From: UBA1189 sp045647345
GTDB taxonomy: Bacteria > Bacteroidota > Bacteroidia > Bacteroidales > Bacteroidaceae
Length of the DNA stretch: 9,477 nucleotides
Assembly: GCA_045647345.1 (NCBI GenBank)
Contig: JAZRMG010000004.1
Coordinates: 1 to 9,477 of the forward strand
Direction of reading: 5' to 3'
Position numbers and translations under genes: made by a program. Position 1 is the first letter of the stretch. The number at the start of each line of letters is the position of its first letter. The notes under the pieces are model-generated. The model was not told the origin of the DNA. It saw only the letters and a program-made list of their open reading frames with translations, and ran no database searches. Positions 1-6,985 of the stretch are shown piece after piece.

Positions 1-507
1 GCCATCGAGCTGCGCGGACAGAAGTTCCTTTGGGCCAACGACCTCTCGGCATACGATGACCTCTTGCACTGGAACTTCAACCTTCCCTTGCTGGGCGACC
101 ACATCTCACTCTTCTGCCTCCTCTTCAGCGTAGTGAACATCGTCAACACCCTGTACACCATGAAGCAGCAACCTGCAGGTGGCGACCCCCAGCAGCAGAA
201 GATGATGAAGTGGATGATGCTCATGATTCCCATCATCTTCATCTTTGCGCTGAACAACTACTCGGCTGGTTTGAACTACTACTACTTCATCTCTACGCTC
301 ACCTCTATCATCATCATGATGGTATTGCGTAAGACGATCGACGAGAACAAGCTCCTCGTGCAGCTCGAGGCCAACTATGCCAAGAACCAGCAGAAGCCGG
401 TGAAGAAGAGCAGCATGATGGCTCGTCTTGAGGCTATGCAGCAGCAGCTCGAAGAGCAGCAGAAGCTCCAGCAGCAGCAACAGCAGCAGCGCAACAACAA
501 GAAGTAA
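1..507 (+). CDS. yidC: YidC membrane protein insertase, C-terminal part (5' end outside window)
   Basis: YidC inserts and folds inner-membrane proteins, alone or with SecYEG. The reading frame is open from base 1 and ends at TAA 505-507, giving 168 C-terminal residues; the N-terminal periplasmic domain and first membrane helices lie upstream. Visible family features are the ELRGQKFLWANDLS loop followed by WNFNLPLLGDHISLFCLLFSVVN, a conserved stretch before a membrane helix, and then the last hydrophobic helices (IPIIFIFALNNYSAGLNYYYF and the Ile/Met-rich segment after it). The tail is cytoplasmic, basic and strongly Gln-rich (about residues 131-163 of this fragment), which fits Bacteroidetes YidC; basic C-tails in this family can contact the ribosome. 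Codons are mostly C/G-ending, unlike dinB and the kinase operon, as expected for a well-expressed gene. A terminator follows 19 bp downstream. The identification is secure; only the start is missing. Confidence 0.95.
   Translation, partial: AIELRGQKFLWANDLSAYDDLLHWNFNLPLLGDHISLFCLLFSVVNIVNTLYTMKQQPAGGDPQQQKMMKWMMLMIPIIFIFALNNYSAGLNYYYFISTLTSIIIMMVLRKTIDENKLLVQLEANYAKNQQKPVKKSSMMARLEAMQQQLEEQQKLQQQQQQQRNNKK
439..489 (+). repeat. CAG-rich (poly-Gln) tract in the 3' end of yidC
   Basis: Runs of CAG codons (three, two, three, then three more after a single CAA) encode the Gln-rich cytoplasmic tail of YidC. The longest uninterrupted run is seven Gln codons at 469-489. The interruptions by CTC, GAA/GAG, AAG and CAA make it an imperfect trinucleotide repeat. 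Confidence 0.8.
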
Positions 508-526
508 TCGCGCCCACCCTATACCA

Positions 527-570
527 ATAAGGAGATGCCCTACACAGAGCATCTCCTTATGTTTTTATTA
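527..570 (+). terminator. Intrinsic terminator after yidC
   Basis: A perfect 12-bp stem pairs 527-538 with 549-560 (ATAAGGAGATGC and its complement) around a 10-nt loop, followed by a T-rich run (GTTTTTATTATTTT) from 561. It begins 19 bp after the yidC stop codon. It separates the yidC transcript from dinB. Confidence 0.85.
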
Positions 571-653
571 TTTTACTAGTAAAAGAGAAACAATAACATC
601 CAAAATTAGAGAATAAAATCAGCTAAAATTATAGAGCTAAAGAACATTTGCAC

Positions 654-661
654 TATCTTTG
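654..661 (+). promoter_or_regulatory. Possible Bacteroidetes -7 element for dinB
   Basis: TATCTTTG matches the TAnnTTTG -7 consensus of Bacteroidetes exactly and lies 11 bp before the dinB ATG. No TTTG-like -33 element is present at the usual distance upstream (about 630-634), so the call rests on one element. If it is real, the 5' leader would be under 10 nt. The surrounding region 571-672 is AT-rich and holds no gene; an AGCTAAA direct repeat occurs at 621-627 and 635-641. Confidence 0.35.
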
Positions 662-672
662 CCTCTACAGCT

Positions 673-1758
673 ATGACAGAACGTAAAATCATACATATTG
701 ACATGGATGCCTTCTATGCATCGGTAGAACAGCGCGACAATCCCGAGCTTCGCGGACGCCCTGTAGCCGTAGGGCATGCCGGTGAACGAGGAGTGGTATC
801 GGCTGCAAGCTACGAAGCTCGCAAATATGGTGTACACTCTGCCATGGCATCGCTCAAAGCTATGCGGTTATGCCCTGAGTTAGTGTTTGTGCCAGGACGC
901 ATGGAAGTATATAAGGAGGTATCAGATCATATACATGAAATATTTCGCGAGTATACCGATATTATAGAGCCCTTGGCTTTGGATGAAGCATTCCTCGATG
1001 TAACAAACAATAAAAAGGGAATCGCGCTAGGTATTGACATAGCAAGAGAAATCAAACAAAGGATACGCGAAAATTTAGGATTAGTGGCTTCTGCAGGCGT
1101 ATCGTACAACAAGTTTCTGGCCAAGTTAGCTTCAGACTATCGCAAACCAGATGGTCTGTGTACGATACACCCCGACCATGCAGAGGAATTCATTGCTCGA
1201 TTACCTATAGAGAACTTTTGGGGTGTAGGAAAGGTTACAGCCAAGCGTATGCATGCACTGGGAATACATAACGGGAAAGACTTGAGACAATGGTCGCTTG
1301 ACGGACTTACACGCGAATTTGGGAAAGTGGGAAAACTATACTATGGTTTCTCACGAGGTATTGACCCGAGACCTGTAGAAGCAGTACGAGTACGAAAATC
1401 GATTGGATGTGAGCGTACATTAGAGCACGATATCCACACACGGACAGCAGTAATTGTGGAGCTGTACCATACGGCCGAGGAACTTATACACCGACTGAAG
1501 GAAAAGAAGTTCCGTGGTAATACGTTGACCCTAAAAATCAAGTTTCATGACTTTACCCAAATCACACGTAGCATTACACAAGAAAAGGAGCTAACCTGCA
1601 TGAAGATATTGTTGCCTTTGGCCAAACGATTACTTTCCGAAGTAGAGTATGAAGATCACCCCATACGCCTCATTGGTTTATCGGTTTCAAATCCACACGA
1701 CGAAGAGGACTACAACACACGCACATGGGAACAGCTATCATTTGAATTTAAGGAGTAA
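673..1758 (+). CDS. dinB: DNA polymerase IV (Y-family translesion polymerase)
   Basis: DinB copies past damaged template bases and has no proofreading activity. The protein is 361 aa, the usual length for bacterial DinB. The palm motif IHIDMDAFYASVEQR is near the N-terminus with metal ligand D10; the second catalytic motif LALDEAFLDVT supplies D104 and E105. Y15 sits at the steric-gate position that excludes ribonucleotides. A SAGVSYNKFLAKLASDYRKP segment, a helix-hairpin-helix-like LPIENFWGVGKVTAKRMHALG thumb region and a little-finger domain (about 240-345) follow in family order. The C-terminus carries QLSFEF (354-359), which resembles the beta-clamp binding motif QLxLF. The ATG at 673 places the catalytic motif at the normal distance from the start. 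No LexA-type box was recognised upstream. The gene converges on the membrane-protein gene with a 21-bp gap and no obvious terminator between them. Confidence 0.96.
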   Translation: MTERKIIHIDMDAFYASVEQRDNPELRGRPVAVGHAGERGVVSAASYEARKYGVHSAMASLKAMRLCPELVFVPGRMEVYKEVSDHIHEIFREYTDIIEPLALDEAFLDVTNNKKGIALGIDIAREIKQRIRENLGLVASAGVSYNKFLAKLASDYRKPDGLCTIHPDHAEEFIARLPIENFWGVGKVTAKRMHALGIHNGKDLRQWSLDGLTREFGKVGKLYYGFSRGIDPRPVEAVRVRKSIGCERTLEHDIHTRTAVIVELYHTAEELIHRLKEKKFRGNTLTLKIKFHDFTQITRSITQEKELTCMKILLPLAKRLLSEVEYEDHPIRLIGLSVSNPHDEEDYNTRTWEQLSFEFKE

Positions 1759-1779
1759 GTTCTATAGCTAAAAACCACT

Positions 1780-2499
1780 TTAACGCCCTTTATCTTTCGA
1801 TGTTGGATTCATATAGTATGGTAGCAGGGGCAACACATAGAACAAGAAAGAGCAAAATTGTGATATCCTATCACCATACTGTAGAAACTCAAACAAACGT
1901 GTATAATGAAGGGCAGCCATAAGTTGCGAAACAACGATGAAGGGTACAATATACCCGGAGCAACGAGCAATCTCAGAAGTGAGTGCCCCAATCATATCAC
2001 GCTCTGTATACCATAGACCGACAATACGGCCATAAACAAGACATGGAATACAGACTACCAACAATACTACAAGAAGCCATCCCTTGGACAAAGGGCCACC
2101 CGCCAAATGGCCAGTCACACTGAGCAGATTTCCTCCTGGAAGCAACACGCCTGAAAGCATCAACAGTACACCTATGCCAAAGACTAATAGTGCAATACGT
2201 GAAGCATAAAGCTGACGGCGAGACAGAAAGGGTAATTTATGTTCGTAAAAGATTTGAGACACATAACGAGGCAAACCGACACCGCGAACTACACTCACCA
2301 ACATCAACACAAGGGATATTGCTACTATGGGAGCATCGGATATATGATCGATACCGTGACGTACAAACCAGCGCAAACTCTCCGGACTAAGCAGATTGGG
2401 AACAATATCGCCATCGGGAAGCAACAGACCATAGACATTGCATATCCACGAAAAAAGGACAAGAAGCAATAACAGCGACAGATAAAACGTAGCGAACAT
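1780..2499 (-). CDS. Six-helix inner-membrane protein, N-terminal part AbgT-like
   Basis: This 239-aa protein is very hydrophobic, with probable membrane helices near residues 4-22, 55-74, 99-120, 139-160, 180-198 and 213-229. Residues 34-76, containing NLLSPESLRWFVRHGID and ending RGVGL, resemble the N-terminal part of AbgT (p-aminobenzoyl-glutamate transporter) proteins, where NLLS-x-EGLxWF is followed by a helix ending in a Gly-Leu turn. That match is from memory. The protein is about half the usual AbgT length and the frame is intact, so it is not simply a truncated pseudogene. It has a basic tail (SKDKGR) and no signal peptide distinct from the first helix. It starts 53 bp downstream of the response-regulator gene on the same strand, so it is probably the third gene of the sensor operon; no strong promoter was seen in that gap. 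Transport function is unproven; it could equally be an accessory to the sensor. Confidence 0.8.
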   Translation of the reverse strand: MFATFYLSLLLLLVLFSWICNVYGLLLPDGDIVPNLLSPESLRWFVRHGIDHISDAPIVAISLVLMLVSVVRGVGLPRYVSQIFYEHKLPFLSRRQLYASRIALLVFGIGVLLMLSGVLLPGGNLLSVTGHLAGGPLSKGWLLVVLLVVCIPCLVYGRIVGLWYTERDMIGALTSEIARCSGYIVPFIVVSQLMAALHYTRLFEFLQYGDRISQFCSFLFYVLPLLPYYMNPTSKDKGR

Positions 2500-2552
2500 A
2501 TATTACTAAAGAAACATCAATATACTTTGTAAACACTTACAGAGTAGCACGA

Positions 2553-3266
2553 TCAGTCATCAGCGACAAGATTAGCAGGATCAATAATGTGCAACTCGAT
2601 AGCACGCACAACAAGTCGGGTGACATTGACTCCACGCTGCTCTCCTTGAGGGAAGAGGCGACAGACAAGATCGGTTTGGCGCTTCTCGAGAGACTTGGGA
2701 CTGAAAGGCATAGTACGCAACGAAGCAATCATATCTTTGGTGTAGCCAAGGGCAAGATGGCGCAGAAAGCGCTCGTCATATTCATCAATATCGTAGGATA
2801 GCAGCGCCTTGTGACGTAGGGTTTCAGCATTTACTGCCTGTCGAAAACGCGATACAATCTTCTCAAGTATAGGTTGATTGAATACTAACTGCTTGCCTTC
2901 CATAACATTTTGCACTTCGGTGCGTGTAAGCAGTTCTCCTGTCTTGAGAACGATACCACAAGCGCCTGCCTCAAGAGCATCGACCCATAATTTTTCATTG
3001 AGTATCTCACCTGTAAAGATAAGCACACGCACTTCTGGATAACGTTGTTTGATGGTGCGACATACACTGACACCTATTGTAGTGGATCCACCCAAACCAA
3101 GGTCGAGCAACACCATATCAGGCAACTGTTGTTCCATGAGAGGCCAAAACTCCTCTTCCGTCATAGCAGTACCTATGACCTGGGCTTCCGGAATCTCGTT
3201 ACGAAATATTTCTTCAGTACCCTTAAGCTCGAGTTTCACATCTTCAACAATGATTACTTTATACAT
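2553..3266 (-). CDS. Two-component response regulator, receiver plus LuxR/NarL-like HTH
   Basis: This is a 237-aa cytoplasmic response regulator. The N-terminal receiver (about 1-125) has all the expected residues: acidic pair E8/D9, phosphoacceptor D55 in MVLLDLGLGG, T85 in IFTGE and K108 in VLKTG. The C-terminal part (about 160-230) has the pattern of a LuxR/NarL helix-turn-helix, with LRHLALGYTKDMIASL, then SPKSLEKRQTDLVCRLF, then TRLVVRAIELHIID. It diverges from the classical version at the SxxTVxxHxxxI recognition helix, where SPKSLEKRQ replaces it. I associate this C-terminus with a Bacteroides-specific DUF (possibly DUF5932), but that is recall. It starts 15 bp after the kinase stop codon, so it is almost certainly co-transcribed with the kinase and phosphorylated by it. 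Target genes are unknown. Confidence 0.9.
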   Translation of the reverse strand: MYKVIIVEDVKLELKGTEEIFRNEIPEAQVIGTAMTEEEFWPLMEQQLPDMVLLDLGLGGSTTIGVSVCRTIKQRYPEVRVLIFTGEILNEKLWVDALEAGACGIVLKTGELLTRTEVQNVMEGKQLVFNQPILEKIVSRFRQAVNAETLRHKALLSYDIDEYDERFLRHLALGYTKDMIASLRTMPFSPKSLEKRQTDLVCRLFPQGEQRGVNVTRLVVRAIELHIIDPANLVADD

Positions 3267-3281
3267 AAGAAATGATATATA

Positions 3282-6200
3282 TTAAGTGTGATGAATAATT
3301 GTTTTGGGTAAAGTGAACCATATGGCATAACCTACAATTAATGGTTCAGCTTTGATACGACAACCTATATGATTGAAGTATGTATCGTGTTCACGAATAA
3401 TCTGTCTGCACACGAGATATTCGGCTCCCTGTAAACATCCGCCATCAGCCTTATCGATGAACGACGAGGTAGGATAAAAGAGATTTTGCAAAACTTCAGG
3501 CTCAAGTACCCGGGAAGTGTTTACAAGAGTGAAGCGAACAAACTCACCATCTGCTTCAGTCTTAAGAGTAAGCCTATCGGTAGGAGATAATGCTAAAGCA
3601 GCATCTATGAGTTGCTCCAGCAAATAGTGAACTAAACTGATATCGCAATATACGCTATCCATGCATGACAATGTAGAGAGGTGCTCTGCTCCATCATATT
3701 TTAGAATACATTTGGCATGATAGGCCGCAGCATACTGCAATAACTGGTCCGAAGTGATCTCTGAACGCCGAAAAGAGATTTCTTCAATCTGACGCGAAGC
3801 ACATCCCGTAAGTGTAGAGAACAAAACTTTATAGTAACCGATTAGCTCCTTCATCTGACTGCGTTCGTCTTGACTATTAAGACACCCTACAAGTTGTCTG
3901 ATACGATTAGGATAATAAACGGTTTCATGCTTGATGGTAGAGAGACAATTATCAAGTACCATATTCTGTACATGCAACCTATTATCCTCGTGACGTGCAC
4001 GACGTTCGTCATCCTCTATCGACTCCATGTCACGATAAGCACTTTCTACACGCCCCATAAAAGCGTATGCGATGATACACAAATAGCCTATTACCAAAAG
4101 TGCACAAAGGAGAATAGCCATAAGAATACTGCTATTGTAGCGTTGCATACGATTGCAATAATCAATGAGCGTACGATCCTCACTGACAAGTTTGTACAGA
4201 TCATTATAGATTGTATTATTGTAACGATAGTCGTTCCATCGACGTAAAGCCAAATTGGCAACAGCCAGTTCATTGCGAATATCAAGTATTGTGTGGTAAT
4301 CCGTTGCATAGTCGCTGAGCCACCAACGAAGTTCCGTATCCATCTCACCAACCGTAGTGGTAAGGGGAGCTATATACTCAGATGCATATTTGCGATGATG
4401 TGTGTTGAGGTAATGAATAGCCGAATCAGCATAACGAAGCGCTTCCTCATAATGTTGCTCTACATTAGCATAATATACACTATCGGCAAAAACTGATGCT
4501 TGCACCAACAAAGTATCGTAAGAAGCCACATTGGCCGAAGTGATAAAAGGTACCACCAACATACCCAGCAGGAGCAATGTACGACGTATACCTTTGGGCA
4601 AGCGGAACCAGAAGCGACTACCCTCTCCTACCCGACTTTCGATACCCATGCGACACACCTCAAAGAAGCTATCAGTCTTGCGGTATTTTTCAATAATGCC
4701 TTTACAGTTGAGCAGACCAAAACCACTTCCCTTATTTTTACACTGCTCGGGAGACAGATTACGCCCGATAGCACTGGCATTGTAGACTTTATTGTGCAAA
4801 ATTTGATCAATATCCTCGGCCGACATACCTATTCCGTCATCTGCCACTGACAGTTCCACATAGTCATCACACACCTCTGCCGAAACAGTCACCTGTCCTC
4901 CTGAAGGAGTAAACTTACGGGCATTGTCGGCAAGCGTATTGAGCATGAAGAAAGTGAGTGCCTTGTCGGCCTTGACCACAGCATCGGTTGTATTCACAGT
5001 GAGCGAAAGTCCTTTCAACGTAAAAGAGGTGCCGCCACGCTCTATCATAGCAAACACTTCCGATAAGGGAAATGACTCAATATGTAGGGATATCATCCCA
5101 TGTGTGGTCTGAATCCAACGGGCAAGAATCTCATTCTGACGGTTAATCTCGCTTGTAAGTTCACCGATATATTCCAGTTTCCGTGTACGCAATGCACCGT
5201 TTGCCCATACCTCGGGCTGCTGCAAGCGATCCACCTCATGAGCCATACGATCAATGTATGGTATGATGCCCGTGACAATAGAAAACGAAGCCTTGCGCTT
5301 TATATTGTCGCGCTTTGCTTCATCAATATGCCTATGATGCAGATAGACGCGCTTCTCGGCCTCCTCCATCAGCTCACGTAACTGCTGTTCATAGCCTCTG
5401 CCATGACGGCGTTTGCGCTTTGCCAAGCCCCAAACAAGTACTATCAGAAGAGTTGCTCCAGTCAGTGTAGCAATAAGCAAAAAATTCATTGTACGCCGTT
5501 GACGTTTGAGCGAGAGATAACGGCTTTCCAGCTCCTTGTCCTGACGGGTCATCTCCAAAAGGTCGAGGTAAATATTACGATTGAAATCCGAGGCCACCTT
5601 GTCGCCCAATCCTGAGAAAGCAAGACTTGCCTCCTCACGCAAGCGACATAGCACATCAGGTATTGTGCGACCTTCCGACGAGGACAACCATTCAATTTCC
5701 AAAGGTCGGGTTCCGAAAGCATCATACAGAGGCAAAGACACTATACTATCAGTCGGAAGATAATTTTCAGCATATATACATGCAATACGGTCGAGCACAC
5801 ATTGCAATGTATCAAGCGCCTCCTCGTAATTGCCCATCCTATTATATAGAGAGGCCATCTGTACCATTGCATTCATCTCATCATAACGTCCCCCATAGGT
5901 CTTCAAACACGATAGAGCATCATTGACCAAATTCAGGCATAGTCGATTTGCTCCACCAACAGAGTCTTCTAAGAGAGCAAACGAAGTAGGGCGTCGCTGA
6001 GCTATATAACTCATGCGTATGGAATCGGCCAACAATTGCGACAAAGCCAAAGAGGCAACACCTTCAAAATAGGCGAATCCTCCTATATGGCTTGAGCGCA
6101 AGCAGTTGTTAAGATACGAATAACGGCGCAACAGACGCTGCTCGCGCGTGTCACCCTCGACATCAAGTCCGAGGCCCTTGATATATGTATACATGAGCCA

Positions 6201-6794
6201 TTGGGCCGAATCAGCCAACAGCACATCATCCTCGACAACACAATTCATTTCTGCATGTGCCTCAGGACGCTGCCCCATCATATAGTGATGCAACGCTGTC
6301 ACCATATGAAGCTCATTGACCATAGATTGCAGGCGATAGAATTCAGAAGGCGAAAAGCCCTCGACCTCTTCATTGATATGGCGCAAGCGTGCCATCGCTT
6401 TCACCCGCGAATTATAGAAAGCCAAGTTATCAGCCGTGCGCTGGAACACCTTCATCTGCCCCACATCGGCAACAAAACGTTCAAGTTCACATCCCGACCG
6501 CTTGTCCACCTCTTCATACCAGTGCAACGCTCCTTCATAATCCATCTGCATGAAAGCCACAAACCCCAGCATATTACACGCCACAGTACGTCCATGGACA
6601 TAATGTCCTGCCTGCTCATAAGCCTTAGAGGCATAATAAACGGCCGAGTCAAGATTGCGATATCTCCATGCATATGACATACGGTTGAGTTCATCAACAG
6701 GATGCGTTCCTTCACGATGAACTCCATGTGCCGAGCATCCTGCAAGCAATACAATCCACAACAGACCCATTATATATCGTACACCAGATCTCAT
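3282..6794 (-). CDS. Giant tandem sensor histidine kinase with two sensor-kinase modules
   Basis: An uninterrupted 1170-aa protein. Module 1: signal sequence with lipobox LLAGC (Cys20); periplasmic helical, TPR-like sensor (about 30-430, e.g. MGNYEEALDTLQ); membrane helix 437-457 followed by KRKRRHGR; coiled coil 465-500; then a HATPase domain with N-box NTLADNARKF (N624), G1 box DDGIGM (D652) and G2 box GSGFGLL (689-695). Module 2: an internal signal-peptide-like segment (KGIRR, then a hydrophobic core 739-755); periplasmic helical domain 756-887; membrane helix 888-911; an H-box-like STIKHETVYYP (H956); and an ATPase-like end (1050-1165) lacking the N-box Asn and G1 Asp. Inferred order is periplasm, cytoplasm, periplasm, cytoplasm. 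I recall such proteins in Bacteroides as carrying DUF5112/DUF5113; this is unverified. It leads the operon with the regulator and the membrane protein. The start at 6794 gives a basic signal-peptide N-terminus; Met9 is a weaker alternative. Confidence 0.92.
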   Translation of the reverse strand: MRSGVRYIMGLLWIVLLAGCSAHGVHREGTHPVDELNRMSYAWRYRNLDSAVYYASKAYEQAGHYVHGRTVACNMLGFVAFMQMDYEGALHWYEEVDKRSGCELERFVADVGQMKVFQRTADNLAFYNSRVKAMARLRHINEEVEGFSPSEFYRLQSMVNELHMVTALHHYMMGQRPEAHAEMNCVVEDDVLLADSAQWLMYTYIKGLGLDVEGDTREQRLLRRYSYLNNCLRSSHIGGFAYFEGVASLALSQLLADSIRMSYIAQRRPTSFALLEDSVGGANRLCLNLVNDALSCLKTYGGRYDEMNAMVQMASLYNRMGNYEEALDTLQCVLDRIACIYAENYLPTDSIVSLPLYDAFGTRPLEIEWLSSSEGRTIPDVLCRLREEASLAFSGLGDKVASDFNRNIYLDLLEMTRQDKELESRYLSLKRQRRTMNFLLIATLTGATLLIVLVWGLAKRKRRHGRGYEQQLRELMEEAEKRVYLHHRHIDEAKRDNIKRKASFSIVTGIIPYIDRMAHEVDRLQQPEVWANGALRTRKLEYIGELTSEINRQNEILARWIQTTHGMISLHIESFPLSEVFAMIERGGTSFTLKGLSLTVNTTDAVVKADKALTFFMLNTLADNARKFTPSGGQVTVSAEVCDDYVELSVADDGIGMSAEDIDQILHNKVYNASAIGRNLSPEQCKNKGSGFGLLNCKGIIEKYRKTDSFFEVCRMGIESRVGEGSRFWFRLPKGIRRTLLLLGMLVVPFITSANVASYDTLLVQASVFADSVYYANVEQHYEEALRYADSAIHYLNTHHRKYASEYIAPLTTTVGEMDTELRWWLSDYATDYHTILDIRNELAVANLALRRWNDYRYNNTIYNDLYKLVSEDRTLIDYCNRMQRYNSSILMAILLCALLVIGYLCIIAYAFMGRVESAYRDMESIEDDERRARHEDNRLHVQNMVLDNCLSTIKHETVYYPNRIRQLVGCLNSQDERSQMKELIGYYKVLFSTLTGCASRQIEEISFRRSEITSDQLLQYAAAYHAKCILKYDGAEHLSTLSCMDSVYCDISLVHYLLEQLIDAALALSPTDRLTLKTEADGEFVRFTLVNTSRVLEPEVLQNLFYPTSSFIDKADGGCLQGAEYLVCRQIIREHDTYFNHIGCRIKAEPLIVGYAIWFTLPKTIIHHT

Positions 6795-6801
6795 GATGAG
6801 A

Positions 6802-6833
6802 CAAAATTAGTATAAGCAGAGTGAATTGTCAAA
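6802..6833 (-). promoter_or_regulatory. Bacteroidetes-type promoter of the sensor-kinase operon
   Basis: Read on the minus strand, TTTG (6833-6830) and TAATTTTG (6809-6802) are separated by 20 bp, an exact match to the TTTG-N19-21-TAnnTTTG promoter of Bacteroidetes. The -7 element ends only 7 bp before the kinase ATG at 6794, so the transcript would start within a few bases of the start codon. The stretch 6795-6985 between this gene and the SOD start contains no other gene. Confidence 0.65.
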
Positions 6834-6883
6834 TTTTATTCCGAGATTTCCTAAACGAAGTACGTTTTTTCACAAATAACACT

Positions 6884-6904
6884 TTCAGCTAACACCATGC
6901 TGAA
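6884..6904. repeat. Short inverted repeat in the divergent kinase/SOD intergenic region
   Basis: TTCAGC at 6884-6889 and its complement GCTGAA at 6899-6904 flank a 9-bp spacer. The position between two divergent genes would suit an operator, but a 6-bp arm is short and no protein can be assigned. Confidence 0.3.
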
Positions 6905-6985
6905 CAATGTCACGACACCGGCCGTTGATAGATTATAATTTTAACCCATCATTTGATGCAATCATTAATTCTATCATTTATCCTT

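Noticed and set aside
106..552. Minus-strand Leu-rich open frame of 148 codons
   Set aside because: It is the complement of the CAG-rich and hydrophobic yidC coding region; its Leu runs come from reading CAG repeats backwards, and it overlaps a certain gene and its terminator.
621..641. AGCTAAA direct repeat upstream of dinB as an SOS operator
   Set aside because: It is a direct repeat rather than a palindrome and does not resemble a known LexA site; it may be chance in an AT-rich leader.
2500..2552. Separate promoter for the membrane-protein gene
   Set aside because: On the minus strand the nearest candidate (TATATTGA) does not fit TAnnTTTG and no TTTG lies at the right distance; co-transcription with the regulator is more likely.
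4530..4600. Possibility that the kinase is really two genes fused by a sequencing error
   Set aside because: The frame runs through the junction with no stop, the linker KGIRR suits a cytoplasm-to-membrane transition, and no start codon with a promoter is present at the junction. A natural fusion is the simpler reading.
6201..6677. Plus-strand open frame of 158 codons inside the kinase gene
   Set aside because: It is His/Ile-rich with no recognisable domain, lies wholly antisense to a well-supported kinase sensor domain, and has no start signal. Similar antisense frames at 3870-4247 and 4500-4850 were rejected for the same reason.
6932..6944. PerR/Fur-like AT-rich box (TTATAATTTTAA) upstream of the SOD gene
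   Set aside because: Only part of the TTATAAT-N-ATTATAA palindrome is matched and the region is AT-rich throughout, so a chance match is likely.
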